Assembly: GCF_013304445.1 (NCBI RefSeq)
Contig: NZ_JAAITA010000025.1
Coordinates: 1-34,832, forward strand
DNA length: 34,832 bases
Source: Blautia hansenii
GTDB taxonomy: Bacteria > Bacillota > Clostridia > Lachnospirales > Lachnospiraceae
Direction of reading: 5' to 3'
Shown here: one piece after another, positions 17,015-25,779 of the stretch
Numbering within the stretch: position 1 is the stretch's first letter
Layout of the letters: the number at the start of each line of letters is the position of its first letter
Notes under the pieces: model-generated
What the model was told of the DNA's origin: nothing
Databases searched by the model: none
What the model saw: only the letters and a program-made list of their open reading frames with translations
Made by a program: the position numbers and the translations under genes

Positions 17015-17157
17015 TGTAAAAGTTCTCCTTGTTTTGAATTTCTACCTTGATTATAGAAAGAAATCCTGCGGTGGTCTACGAAAAAATTGCTTTTTTCTGT
17101 GCAAAAAGAAAGTTGAAACAAACTGGAGAAAAAAAGGAAAATTTGTCGAAAATTACC

Positions 17158-17186
17158 TATACAAGTACCGGAGGGTTGTGTATAAT
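17158..17186 (+). promoter_or_regulatory. Sigma-A promoter of the deacetylase gene
   Basis: The -10 is a perfect TATAAT (17181-17186). With a 17-bp spacer the -35 is TATACA (17158-17163), four of six matches. The start codon lies 36 bp downstream behind GGAGAAAGGAG. The intergenic stretch 17015-17221 must also hold the divergent GH43 promoter, which I could not place. Confidence 0.55.
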
Positions 17187-17221
17187 AAAAGTATATCAGA
17201 AACAGGAGAAAGGAGCGGATT

Positions 17222-18364
17222 ATGGGACAACCATTCGATGAAATAGACGAAGAAGAGTACGAAAGACGAAGACGGGCATTAATTATGCGCAAACGGCAGG
17301 AGAAAATTCGGCAGATGAAAATTCGGAAGCTGACACGGTTGGTTATTATGGCGGTTCTTTTGGTAACCGTGGTTGTGGCAGCAGGAACGGGAATTACCAA
17401 ATTAGCCGGAGGCGGAGACAAAAAGGAACCATCTAAAATTACCCAGGAGGTACAGGCTGACACAGAAAAGGGGGAGACGGAAACATCAGCGGCAAAACAG
17501 CCGGTCATGAGTTCCTCGGACATTGAAAAGCTGGCCTCTGATACCACGATTTTCGGCTGGCAGCAGGACGAAACTGGCAAATGGTATCGCAATGCAGACG
17601 GAACTTTTTATGAAAATGGCTGGAAAGAAATAGATGGTGCGCAGTACTATTTTGATGAAAACGGTTATGTAACTACCGGTTGGTTGGAACTGGACGGAAA
17701 AGATTATTATTTTGACGAGGAAGGAAAGTATGACAGCACGAAGGTTCGTCCTATGGTTGCACTGACTTATGATGACGGACCGGGACAGTACACAGAGAAG
17801 CTGTTGCAGTGTCTGCAGGAGAACAATGCCAAGGCTACCTTCTTTATGTTGGGAGAAAACGCAGAGAAGTATCCTGATATTGTGAAAGAACTGAAGGACG
17901 CAGGCATGGAATTGGGCAATCATACATATGACCATCAGATTCTTACCAGTCTCTCTCAGGACCAGATAAGCAGTGAAATCAGTAAAGCCAATGAAGCAAT
18001 TCAAAACGGTGCGGGTGTTCCGGCAGATACGCTTCGTCCGCCGGGAGGAAGCTGTAATGAAACCGTACAGCAGCTGGCAAATATGCCTATTATCAAATGG
18101 AGTTTAGATACCAAAGACTGGAAGACAAAGAGTGCAGATAAGACGTATCAGAAAGTAATGGATAACGTGCAGGACGGTTCTGTAGTCCTTATGCATGATA
18201 TTCATGAGTGGTCTGTAGAAGCGTCTTTGCGCATGATTCCGGAACTGGTGGAAAAGGGTTACAAGCTGGTAACCGTACAGGAACTGGCAGAAGCCAAAGG
18301 AATTACTCTGGAAAACGGAAAAGTGTACTATTACTTTGGTGAAGGAACCCAGCAGGTGGAATAA
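17222..18364 (+). CDS. Membrane-anchored polysaccharide deacetylase with cell-wall-binding repeats
   Basis: A 380-residue NodB-family (carbohydrate esterase 4) deacetylase, probably acting on N-acetylglucosamine of peptidoglycan and so reducing lysozyme sensitivity. A charged cytoplasmic N-terminus (1-37) and one transmembrane helix (about 38-56) give type II topology. Residues about 110-170 hold choline-binding-type repeats (GWQQDETGKWYRNADG, GWKEIDGAQYYFDENG, GWLELDGKDYYFDEEG). The catalytic domain follows with TYDDGP (D184, D185), metal ligands H234 and H238 in NHTYDH, RPPGG (R272) and LMHDIH (H325). All motifs are intact. Start ATG 17222 follows AGGAG. The gene is alone in its transcript, ending at a strong terminator. 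PgdA-like peptidoglycan activity is the most likely; other chitin-type substrates are possible. Confidence 0.88.
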   Translation: MGQPFDEIDEEEYERRRRALIMRKRQEKIRQMKIRKLTRLVIMAVLLVTVVVAAGTGITKLAGGGDKKEPSKITQEVQADTEKGETETSAAKQPVMSSSDIEKLASDTTIFGWQQDETGKWYRNADGTFYENGWKEIDGAQYYFDENGYVTTGWLELDGKDYYFDEEGKYDSTKVRPMVALTYDDGPGQYTEKLLQCLQENNAKATFFMLGENAEKYPDIVKELKDAGMELGNHTYDHQILTSLSQDQISSEISKANEAIQNGAGVPADTLRPPGGSCNETVQQLANMPIIKWSLDTKDWKTKSADKTYQKVMDNVQDGSVVLMHDIHEWSVEASLRMIPELVEKGYKLVTVQELAEAKGITLENGKVYYYFGEGTQQVE

Positions 18365-18391
18365 AACAGTCTCGTTAGATTGTGAAATAGG

Positions 18392-18434
18392 AAAAAGGAG
18401 GAAACTGCCAATGGACGGCAGTTTCCTCCTTTTT
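18392..18434. terminator. Bidirectional terminator between deacetylase and adhE
   Basis: A perfect 18-bp stem (18392-18409 with 18417-18434) with a 7-nt loop has A5 at the start and T5 at the end. It therefore works as a stem plus U-run on either strand. It sits 28 bp after the deacetylase stop and 14 bp from the adhE stop on the opposite strand. Confidence 0.93.
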
Positions 18435-18447
18435 CATATGGTCTTTA

Positions 18448-21066
18448 TCAGCCTTCATGATAAGCTTTCAGATACATTTCTTTTATCTCTTTCATAAGCG
18501 GATACCGTGGGTTGGCGCCTGTACACTGGTCATTGAAGGCATTTTCAACCATTTCGTCCAGAGTAGCCATAAAGTCTTCCTCGGTAACGCCATACTCTTT
18601 AATCGTTCTCTTGATTCCTACTTTTGCTTTCAGTTCAGCAATGGCTTTGATGAAGTTTTCAAATACTTCGTCATCGTTTTTGCCCTGAATACCAATGAAA
18701 CGAGCCATTTCGCAGTATCTTTCCTTTGCATGCGGATATGGATACTGGGAGAAGGTTCCCATCTTCACCGGTGCCGGGTCTGCGTTGTAGCGCATCACAT
18801 GCTCAATGAGCAGGGCATTTGCAATACCGTGAGGCAGGTGATGGTAAGCACCTAATTTATGTGCCATGGAGTGGCATACACCCAGGAACGCATTGGAGAA
18901 GGCCAGACCTGCAAGGGTGGAAGCATTTGCCATTTTTTCTCTTGCAATAGGGTCATCTGCGCCTTTTTCGTAAGCGGAAGGCAGGTAGTCAAAGATTAAT
19001 TTGGCTGCCTTTAAAGCCAGACCATCGGTGTAATCCGTAGCCATAATAGAAGCATAGGCTTCCAAAGCATGGGTCAGTGCGTCAATACCGGAAGCGCTGG
19101 TCAGTCCTTTTGGCTGTCCCATCATATAATCAGCATCAATAATAGCCATGTTTGGCATTAATTCATAGTCTGCAATGGGCCATTTCGTTCCGGTTGTGGC
19201 GTCTGTAATAATCGCGAACGGTGTTACCTCAGAACCGGTACCGGAAGAGGTAGGAATAGCAACCATCATAGCTTTTACACCCATTTTTGGGAATACGTAA
19301 ACTCTCTTTCGGATATCCATGAAATCCATAGCCAAATCTTCAAAATTGCATTCCGGATGTTCGTACATCAGCCACATGATTTTAGCAGCATCCATAGCAG
19401 AACCGCCGCCCAGGGCAATAATGGTGTCAGGAGCAAAGGCTGTTAATTTTTCCAGACCTTTCTGAGCGCACTGCAGTGTAGGATCCGGGGCAACTTCAAA
19501 GAAGCAGTCATAAGTAATTCCCATTTCATCCAGTTTGTCTGTGATTGGTTTGGTGTAACCATTGTTATATAAGAAAGTATCGGTAACAATAAAGGCTTTT
19601 TTCTTGCCGTATACGTTTTTCAGTTCATCTAAGGCAACAGGCAGGCAGCCTTTTTTGAAGTAAACTTTTTCCGGTGTTCTGAACCAAAGCATGTTTTCTC
19701 TCCTTTCGGCAACGGTCTTCACGTTCAACAGGTGTTTCACTCCTACGTTTTCAGAAACAGAGTTTCCACCGTAAGAACCACAGCCAAGAGTCAGGGAAGG
19801 CGCCAGCTTGAAGTTGTATAAGTCACCGATACCGCCGTGTGCAGAAGGTGTATTTACCAGAATACGGCAGGTCTTCATACGGTCAGCAAATTTGTTCAGC
19901 TTTTCTGTCTGCGATGGGTGCAGATAGATAGAAGCAGTATGTCCGTAGCCGCCGTCTTTTACCAGCTGGTCAGCCATATCCAGGGCGGTATCGAAGTCTT
20001 TTGCTTTGTAAAGAGCCAGAACCGGTGACAATTTTTCATGGGCAAAAGGTTCGGAAATATCTACGGAAGTTACTTCACCAATGAGAATCTTGGTATCAGA
20101 GGGAACAGCAACACCTGCCATTTCCGCAATGACTGCCGCAGGCTGTCCGACGATTTTAGCGTTTACTGTGCCGGCTTCTGTAAGGATGATTTTCCGTACT
20201 TTATCCAGTTCTTCTTTGTTCAGTACATGGCAGCCGCGTTTGATAAATTCAGCTTTTACTTTATCATAAATATCAGCCAGAGCTGTTACAGACTGTTCGG
20301 AAGCACAAATCATACCATTGTCGAAAGTCTTGGAATGAATAACGGAATATACCGCTGTCTGAATGTCACAGGAACTGTCCATAATAACCGGTACGTTTCC
20401 AGGACCTACGCCGATAGCCGGTTTGCCGGAGGAATACGCAGCCTTTACCATGCCCGGGCCGCCTGTAGCTAAAATAACATCAACAGATTTCATTAATTCA
20501 TTGGAAAGTTCAATGGTGGGTTCTTCAATGCAGCCGATAATGCCTTCCGGTGCCCCTGCTTTTACAGCAGCTTCCAGAACGATTCTTGCAGCCTCTGCAG
20601 TACATTTTTTTGCACGGGGATGAGGGCTGATAAGAATGGCATTTCTGGTCTTTAAGCAGATAAGGCACTTAAAGATTGCGGTGGAGGTTGGATTGGTAGT
20701 TGGGATAACTGCGCCTACAACTCCTACAGGCTCTGCGATTTTCTTAATTCCATAGGAGGTATCCTGCTCGATGACGCCGCAGGTTTTCACTCTTTTATAA
20801 GTGTTGTATGTATATTCTGCCGCATAGTGGTTTTTGATAACCTTATCTTCCAGCACACCCATACCTGTCTCTTCACAAGCCAGTCTTGCAAGAGGAATAC
20901 GCATTTTGTTGGCAGCCATAGCCGCTTCAAAAAAGATTTTGTCCACCTGCTCCTGGGTGAATGTGGCAAATTTTTTCTGGGCTTCTCTCATAGAAGAGAT
21001 TTTAGCCTGAAGAGCCTCGACACTGTTAATGGTTTCCGGTACTTTTGTTTCTGCTTTTTTAGCCAT
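18448..21066 (-). CDS. adhE: Bifunctional acetaldehyde-CoA / alcohol dehydrogenase
   Basis: An 872-residue AdhE that converts acetyl-CoA to acetaldehyde and then ethanol, reoxidising two NADH. It is cytoplasmic and forms spirosome filaments in known members. The N-terminal aldehyde dehydrogenase half (about 1-440) has the catalytic cysteine C254 in NGMICASEQ and GPGNVP. The C-terminal iron-dependent alcohol dehydrogenase half starts near 455 and shows GGGSAMDAAK, PTSSGTGSEVTPF and the metal-binding HSMAHKLGAYHHLPHG. Length is standard and both active sites are intact. Start ATG at 21066 is preceded on the minus strand by AAGGAGG. The gene is monocistronic, with a consensus promoter and two Rex-like operators upstream, implying induction at high NADH/NAD+. 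Confidence 0.97.
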   Translation of the reverse strand: MAKKAETKVPETINSVEALQAKISSMREAQKKFATFTQEQVDKIFFEAAMAANKMRIPLARLACEETGMGVLEDKVIKNHYAAEYTYNTYKRVKTCGVIEQDTSYGIKKIAEPVGVVGAVIPTTNPTSTAIFKCLICLKTRNAILISPHPRAKKCTAEAARIVLEAAVKAGAPEGIIGCIEEPTIELSNELMKSVDVILATGGPGMVKAAYSSGKPAIGVGPGNVPVIMDSSCDIQTAVYSVIHSKTFDNGMICASEQSVTALADIYDKVKAEFIKRGCHVLNKEELDKVRKIILTEAGTVNAKIVGQPAAVIAEMAGVAVPSDTKILIGEVTSVDISEPFAHEKLSPVLALYKAKDFDTALDMADQLVKDGGYGHTASIYLHPSQTEKLNKFADRMKTCRILVNTPSAHGGIGDLYNFKLAPSLTLGCGSYGGNSVSENVGVKHLLNVKTVAERRENMLWFRTPEKVYFKKGCLPVALDELKNVYGKKKAFIVTDTFLYNNGYTKPITDKLDEMGITYDCFFEVAPDPTLQCAQKGLEKLTAFAPDTIIALGGGSAMDAAKIMWLMYEHPECNFEDLAMDFMDIRKRVYVFPKMGVKAMMVAIPTSSGTGSEVTPFAIITDATTGTKWPIADYELMPNMAIIDADYMMGQPKGLTSASGIDALTHALEAYASIMATDYTDGLALKAAKLIFDYLPSAYEKGADDPIAREKMANASTLAGLAFSNAFLGVCHSMAHKLGAYHHLPHGIANALLIEHVMRYNADPAPVKMGTFSQYPYPHAKERYCEMARFIGIQGKNDDEVFENFIKAIAELKAKVGIKRTIKEYGVTEEDFMATLDEMVENAFNDQCTGANPRYPLMKEIKEMYLKAYHEG

Positions 21067-21148
21067 GGGAAATCCTCCTTAAATTAATTAAATAATAATT
21101 TTAATACAGTGTGTTGCAATAGCAGGAAGCATCTGATTTCCTGTTTTA

Positions 21149-21166
21149 TTGATAAATATTTAACAA
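21149..21166. promoter_or_regulatory. Rex-like operator (downstream of -10)
   Basis: TTGATAAATATTTAACAA matches the Rex consensus TTGTTAA-N4-TTAACAA at all but one position. It lies just downstream of the adhE -10 element, about where transcription begins, so bound Rex would block initiation or clearance. Its centre is 40 bp from that of the second site. Confidence 0.75.
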
Positions 21167-21177
21167 GTGTTGAGGCT

Positions 21178-21206
21178 ATTATATCTCGTTGTTAAATATT
21201 TGTCAA
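21178..21206 (-). promoter_or_regulatory. Consensus sigma-A promoter of adhE
   Basis: On the minus strand TTGACA (21206-21201) and TATAAT (21183-21178) are separated by exactly 17 bp, a perfect consensus promoter. The predicted start near 21171 gives a leader of about 105 nt. The -35 lies inside one Rex-like site, and the other begins a few bases after the predicted start. Confidence 0.88.
21189..21206. promoter_or_regulatory. Second Rex-like operator (over -35)
   Basis: TTGTTAAATATTTGTCAA has one perfect Rex half-site and one with two mismatches. It covers the -35 hexamer of the adhE promoter. Rex releases DNA when bound by NADH, so this arrangement predicts derepression of adhE under reducing conditions. 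Confidence 0.65.
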
Positions 21207-21410
21207 TATCAAATTCTAAGAAAAAAGGAAATACTGAAGTCGTTTTGTATGCCCTTATTATACCATAAACAGTGAGAAATATAAAGAAAAAAGATTGTTA
21301 AAATTAAAATTATCAGAAAATAGAGAAGAAGAGGATTTGAATACAATATTCTGGAATTAATGTACATTTCCATAGGTGAAATTGATAAAAAAATAACATA
21401 GCGACAAAAA
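21207..21410. other. AT-rich intergenic stretch, nothing recognised
   Basis: This is the rest of the 396-bp gap between adhE and typA. It is strongly AT rich and has no convincing ORF, repeat or RNA gene. Both flanking genes are on the minus strand: the typA terminator lies at one end and the adhE promoter at the other. Confidence 0.5.
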
Positions 21411-21440
21411 AGAAGAACTGTTCACAGGAACAGCTCTTCT
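21411..21440 (-). terminator. Terminator of typA
   Basis: On the minus strand a 12-bp stem (21440-21429 with 21422-21411, one G-T pair) with a 6-nt loop is followed by a T6 run (21410-21405). It starts 22 bp after the typA stop. Confidence 0.9.
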
Positions 21441-21462
21441 GGTTATAGAAAATATAGAAGAA

Positions 21463-23292
21463 TTATTTTTTCAGATTCTGTCTTTTCCGAAGTCTGGAAT
21501 CCAGGATTTTTTTACGGATACGCAGGGTTTCCGGTGTGATTTCCAGAAGTTCGTCCGTATCGATAAATTCCAGGGCCTGTTCCAGGCTGAGGATTTTCGG
21601 CGGCGTCAGCTTTAAGGCTTCGTCTGCGGAAGAAGAGCGGGTGTTGGTCAGATGTTTGGTCTTACATACGTTCAGTTCAATATCCTCCGGCTTGCCGCTC
21701 TGTCCGATAACCATACCGCTGTAAACTTTTTCGCCGGGGCCGATAAACAGAGTGCCTCTGTCCTGCGCGGAAAACAGACCATAGGTAACGGATTCGCCTG
21801 TCTCAAAGGCAATTAAGGAGCCCTGTTTACGATACTGCATGTCTCCTTTGTATGGAGCATAGCCGTCAAAAGCTGTGTTCAGAATGCCGGAGCCTTTGGT
21901 GGAGGTCATAAATTCTCCGCGGAAGCCGATAAGTCCTCTGGAAGGAATGTTGAATTCCAGGCGGGTAGTGCCGTCGCTGGCGGGGCTCATGCCCTGCAGT
22001 TCACCCTTTCGCTCGCTGAGTCTTTGGATAACCGTACCGGAAAATTCTTCAGGAACATCTACATAAGCGATTTCCATAGGCTCCAGTTTACGGCCTCTTT
22101 CGTCCTCCTGATAGATGACCTCTGCCTTGCTCACAGCAAATTCATAGCCTTCCCGGCGCATGTTTTCAATCAGTACGGATAAGTGCAGTTCGCCCCGTCC
22201 GGACACCTTGAAGCAGTCGGTGCTGTCCGTATCCTCCACCCGCAGGCTGACGTCTGTGTTTAACTCTCTCATGAGGCGTTCTCTTAAGTGGCGGGAGGTT
22301 ACAAACTTTCCTTCCTGTCCTGCAAAAGGACTGTCGTTGACCATGAAGTTCATGGAAATCGTAGGCTCTGAAATTTTCTGGAAAGGAATGGGATCCGGAT
22401 TTTCCGGTGAGCATAAGGTATCTCCGATATGGATATCTGCAATGCCGGCAATGGCAACAATAGAGCCAATACCAGCTTCTTTTACGTCTACCTTGTTCAG
22501 ACCGTCAAATTCGTAAAGTTTGCTGATTTTTACCTTCTTCATTTTGTCCGGGTCATGATGGTTGACCAGCACCACTTCCTGGTTCACGCTTAAAGTGCCG
22601 TTTTCCACCTTGCCCACACCGATACGGCCCACGTATTCATTGTAGTCAATGGTGCTGATAAGGGCCTGAGTAGGCGCTTTTGGGTCGCCGGTAGGAGCCG
22701 GGATGTATTTTAAGATGGTTTCAAACAGAGGAACCATGTTTTCCGGTGTGTCGTTTAAGTCCAAAACCGCATGACCTGCTTTTGCGGAGGCATACAGGAA
22801 GGGACAGTCAAGCTGCTCGTCAGAGGCATCCAAATCCATAAGAAGTTCCAGGACTTCATCTATAACCTCATCAGGACGCGCTTCAGGACGGTCGATTTTG
22901 TTGATGCACACAATGACATGAAGGTCTAATTCCAGTGCTTTTTTCAGAACGAATTTGGTCTGGGGCATAGCGCCCTCAAAAGCGTCTACCAGAAGGATTA
23001 CGCCGTCCACCATTTTCAATACACGTTCTACCTCACCGCCGAAGTCCGCATGGCCGGGTGTATCAATAATGTTGATTTTGGTATCTTTGTAATATACAGC
23101 GGTATTTTTTGATAAAATGGTAATGCCGCGTTCTCTTTCAATATCATTGGAGTCCATAACACGTTCCTGTACGGCCTGGTTTTCACGGAATACACCGCTC
23201 TGGCGTAAAAGCTGGTCTACCAGAGTGGTTTTGCCGTGGTCAACGTGAGCAATAATGGCTACGTTTCTGATATCTTCTCTTGCTGTTTTCAT
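21463..23292 (-). CDS. typA: Ribosome-associated GTPase TypA/BipA
   Basis: A 609-residue translational GTPase of the EF-G-like superfamily that binds the ribosome and helps 50S assembly and stress or low-temperature growth. The G domain has G1 AHVDHGKTT (15-23), a G2 region with RERGITI, G3 [10 protein letters not shown] and G4 [10 protein letters not shown]. Domain II, EF-G-like domains III and V, and the TypA-specific C-terminal domain follow ([18 protein letters not shown]). Length is standard. Start ATG at 23292 is preceded by AGAGG on the minus strand. It is monocistronic and divergent from the SSB-like gene. Confidence 0.97.
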   Translation of the reverse strand: MKTAREDIRNVAIIAHVDHGKTTLVDQLLRQSGVFRENQAVQERVMDSNDIERERGITILSKNTAVYYKDTKINIIDTPGHADFGGEVERVLKMVDGVILLVDAFEGAMPQTKFVLKKALELDLHVIVCINKIDRPEARPDEVIDEVLELLMDLDASDEQLDCPFLYASAKAGHAVLDLNDTPENMVPLFETILKYIPAPTGDPKAPTQALISTIDYNEYVGRIGVGKVENGTLSVNQEVVLVNHHDPDKMKKVKISKLYEFDGLNKVDVKEAGIGSIVAIAGIADIHIGDTLCSPENPDPIPFQKISEPTISMNFMVNDSPFAGQEGKFVTSRHLRERLMRELNTDVSLRVEDTDSTDCFKVSGRGELHLSVLIENMRREGYEFAVSKAEVIYQEDERGRKLEPMEIAYVDVPEEFSGTVIQRLSERKGELQGMSPASDGTTRLEFNIPSRGLIGFRGEFMTSTKGSGILNTAFDGYAPYKGDMQYRKQGSLIAFETGESVTYGLFSAQDRGTLFIGPGEKVYSGMVIGQSGKPEDIELNVCKTKHLTNTRSSSADEALKLTPPKILSLEQALEFIDTDELLEITPETLRIRKKILDSRLRKRQNLKK

Positions 23293-23404
23293 AAATAACC
23301 TCTTTTCTTTTAAATCAACAGATTTCAGTTGTTTTTATGCAGTAAACAGAATTTCCGCCGGAAAACCGGGGAAAAGCCTGTGTTTTCGGTAAAATCCGGA
23401 TTTC

Positions 23405-23432
23405 ATTCTATCACACTTGCTTCTAAATACAA
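23405..23432 (-). promoter_or_regulatory. Probable typA promoter
   Basis: On the minus strand TTGTAT (23432-23427), a 16-bp spacer and TAGAAT (23410-23405) form a plausible sigma-A promoter, giving a leader of about 105 nt. The leader contains imperfect CCGG/GTTTTCGG complementarity that might fold, but no known leader RNA is recognised. Confidence 0.45.
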
Positions 23433-23542
23433 AGGGGAAATAAAAATTTTTTGAAAAAAATAGAAAATGTGGTTCTAAAAGGTGCCGGGGCTGAATAAAC
23501 ATAATACAGACAAGATACGAGAAAGAGGAGAGGGAAAAAATC

Positions 23543-24169
23543 ATGGCAGATAAAATTATTGAAAACAATCAGGTGTCAATTATGGGAAAGATTGCATCCG
23601 GCTTTACCTTCAGCCATCAGGTGTATGGAGAGGGCTTCTATCTGGTGGATGTGCTGGTAAAGAGACTAAGCGATTCAGAGGACAGAATTCCGCTGATGGT
23701 TTCCGAGCGTCTGGTTGATGTCACACAGGATTACGAGGGAGAGTACATTATGGTGCAGGGACAGTTCCGGTCCTATAACCGCCACGAGGAGAAGAAAAAC
23801 AGGCTGGTGCTTTCTGTTTTTGTAAGAGAACTGTCTTTTGTGGAAGAGGAAGATGATACGGTGAAGACGAACCAGATATTCCTGGACGGATATATCTGTA
23901 AGCCTCCGGTATACAGGAAAACCCCTCTTGGAAGAGAGATTGCGGATTTGCTGCTGGCAGTGAACCGGCCTTACGGAAAATCCGATTACATACCCTGTAT
24001 CTGTTGGGGAAGAAATGCCAGATATGCGTCTGCTTTTGAAGTGGGCGGACATGTTCTTATCTGGGGAAGAATCCAGAGCAGGGAGTATATTAAGAAATTA
24101 AGTGAAAGTCAGACCGAGAAGCGGACGGCTTACGAAGTATCTGTGAGCAAACTGGAATATGCGGATTAA
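23543..24169 (+). CDS. Tandem OB-fold, SSB-like protein
   Basis: A 208-residue protein related to single-stranded DNA-binding proteins. Two similar halves are visible. Residues 9-98 start NNQVSIMGKI, contain DRIPLMVSERL and end near YIMVQGQFRSYN. Residues 109-205 start TNQIFLDGYI, contain DYIPCICWGRNARYAS and end near HVLIWGRIQSREY. The second half is closer to SSB (the CxxWG-N-A and G-x-V-x-x-x-G-R-I patterns). It has no acidic C-terminal tail like the DDDIPF of housekeeping SSB, so it should not recruit the usual SSB partners. Start ATG 23543 follows GAGGAGAGGG. Its biological role is unknown; nucleic-acid binding is inferred from the fold. Confidence 0.75.
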   Translation: MADKIIENNQVSIMGKIASGFTFSHQVYGEGFYLVDVLVKRLSDSEDRIPLMVSERLVDVTQDYEGEYIMVQGQFRSYNRHEEKKNRLVLSVFVRELSFVEEEDDTVKTNQIFLDGYICKPPVYRKTPLGREIADLLLAVNRPYGKSDYIPCICWGRNARYASAFEVGGHVLIWGRIQSREYIKKLSESQTEKRTAYEVSVSKLEYAD

Positions 24170-24181
24170 TACGGTCCGCAT
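24159..24181 (+). terminator. Possible weak terminator after SSB-like gene
   Basis: A 7-bp stem (ATGCGGA 24159-24165 with TCCGCAT 24175-24181) overlaps the stop codon and is followed by GGCTTTTGGGCTGTTTTGG, a broken T-tract. Termination is likely inefficient, so the downstream gene may be co-transcribed. Confidence 0.35.
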
Positions 24182-24288
24182 GGCTTTTGGGCTGTTTTGG
24201 TTGCAATATGCCCGCAGGTGTAGTAATATATACACAACTCTTAAACAAAACAAAAGCAGAACAGGCAGTCTGTAAGAGGTGTAGTATT

Positions 24289-24780
24289 ATGTATGAAAAA
24301 AAAGGATTAACGCAGATATACTGCGGCCCGGGGAAAGGGAAAACCAGTGTGGCAATCGGCCAGGCTATCAGAGCCGTGGGGCATGGAAAACGTGCCATTG
24401 TGATTCAGTTTTTAAAGGGAAGAGAGACGTCCAGACTGGATTATCTGTCTTCCATGGAACCGGACGTCCGTTTGTTCAGGTTTGAAAAGAAAGACAAATA
24501 TTATGAAGATTTGACCGAAGAAGAGAAGAAAGAAGAAAATGAAAATATCCGCAATGGTCTGAATTTTGCAAGAAAGGTGTTGCTGACAGAGGAAAGCGAT
24601 ATGCTGATTCTGGATGAGATTCTGGGTGTTCAGGAATTTGGAATTGTGACAGAAGAAGAAGTAATTGCACTGATTCAGGCAAAAGATGACGAGACAGAAC
24701 TGATTATGACAGGCAATGTGGTAACAGATGGCGTAAAAAATGCGGCGGACAGAGTGGTTTCTCTGGAAGTAGTCAAATAG
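24289..24780 (+). CDS. Cob(I)yrinic acid a,c-diamide adenosyltransferase-like (CobO/BtuR family)
   Basis: A 163-residue P-loop protein of the CobA/CobO/BtuR family, which transfers the adenosyl group of ATP to reduced corrinoid. Walker A is GPGKGKTS (13-20), followed by IGQAIRAVGHGKRAIVIQFLKG. A Walker-B-like segment MLILDE precedes a family-typical VQEFGIVTEEEV region. It is slightly shorter than E. coli BtuR (about 196 residues) and lacks its N-terminal extension. ATG 24289 is preceded by AAGAGG; an upstream in-frame TTG (24187) would add an unrelated Cys-containing leader with no ribosome binding site. No other cobalamin gene is nearby, so it may salvage corrinoids or have drifted in function. 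It is followed after 62 bp by dapA, perhaps in one transcript. Confidence 0.8.
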   Translation: MYEKKGLTQIYCGPGKGKTSVAIGQAIRAVGHGKRAIVIQFLKGRETSRLDYLSSMEPDVRLFRFEKKDKYYEDLTEEEKKEENENIRNGLNFARKVLLTEESDMLILDEILGVQEFGIVTEEEVIALIQAKDDETELIMTGNVVTDGVKNAADRVVSLEVVK

Positions 24781-24842
24781 ACTGCAGGTTTTGGAGCAGG
24801 AAAATGAAGAGAAAGAATCTTTACTATTGAAGGAGGAAGCGT

Positions 24843-25733
24843 ATGTCTATTTTTACAGGTGCAGGTGTAGCCATTGTCACACCGATGAAGGAAAACGGAG
24901 ACGTGAATTTTGAAAAGCTGGGAGAAATTCTGGAAGAGCAGATTGCAGAAGGAACAGATGCCGTTATTATATGCGGAACTACCGGCGAATCTTCCACCAT
25001 GACCCATGAAGAGCATCTGGAGGCTATCAAATATACAGTTGATAAAGTCAATAAAAGAATTCCTGTCATTGCAGGAACAGGTTCAAACTGTACGGAGACC
25101 GCGATTTATCTGTCAAAAGAGGCAGAGCAGTATGGTGCAGACGGATTGCTTTTAGTGACTCCGTATTATAATAAAGCGACACAGAAGGGACTTATTGCCC
25201 ATTACACAGCTGTGGCAAATGCAGTGAAACTTCCTATTATCCTGTACAATGTGGCCAGCAGAACCGGCTGCAACATTACCCCGGAAACGGCTGCATATCT
25301 TGCAGAGCATGTGGAAAACATAGTAGGTATCAAAGAAGCATCGGGAAATATTTCCCAGGTGGCGCAGATTGCAGCGCTGACAAAAGGGAAAATGGATATT
25401 TATTCGGGAAACGATGACCAGATTGTACCCATTCTTTCCCTGGGAGGAAAGGGTGTTATTTCCGTATTGTCCAATGTAGCGCCCAAATATACCCATGAAA
25501 TTGTAGCGAAGTTTATGGAAGGGGAAGTGAAGGAAAGCTGTGAAATGCAGCTGGCAGCACTTCCGCTGGTACACGCACTGTTCAGCGAAGTAAATCCCAT
25601 TCCGGTAAAAGCGGCTATGAACCTTATGGGAAAAGAAGTAGGGCCTCTTAGAATGCCTTTGACAGAGATGGAAGAGGAACATAAGGAGGCGCTGAAAAAG
25701 GCCATGACAGATTTTGGCCTGAAACTTGCATAA
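24843..25733 (+). CDS. dapA: 4-hydroxy-tetrahydrodipicolinate synthase
   Basis: A 296-residue TIM-barrel enzyme that condenses pyruvate with aspartate semialdehyde, the first committed step to diaminopimelate and lysine. The Schiff-base lysine is K164 in VGIKEASGN. The proton-relay residues T46/T47 (CGTTGES) and Y135 (ILYNV) are present, as is YYNKATQKGL. Length is normal. Start ATG 24843 follows AAGGAGGAAGCGT. It is followed after 46 bp by dapB, forming a dapAB operon that supplies peptidoglycan cross-links. No lysine riboswitch-like structure was recognised upstream. Confidence 0.97.
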   Translation: MSIFTGAGVAIVTPMKENGDVNFEKLGEILEEQIAEGTDAVIICGTTGESSTMTHEEHLEAIKYTVDKVNKRIPVIAGTGSNCTETAIYLSKEAEQYGADGLLLVTPYYNKATQKGLIAHYTAVANAVKLPIILYNVASRTGCNITPETAAYLAEHVENIVGIKEASGNISQVAQIAALTKGKMDIYSGNDDQIVPILSLGGKGVISVLSNVAPKYTHEIVAKFMEGEVKESCEMQLAALPLVHALFSEVNPIPVKAAMNLMGKEVGPLRMPLTEMEEEHKEALKKAMTDFGLKLA

Positions 25734-25779
25734 GAAGAGAGGAAAGTAGAGAAACTGCAAAAGAAAAGAGGATAAAAAG

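Noticed and set aside
24187-24288. Longer N-terminus for the adenosyltransferase from a TTG, including CxxC-like cysteines
   Set aside because: No ribosome binding site precedes the TTG, and homologues begin near the Walker A; ATG 24289 has AAGAGG upstream.
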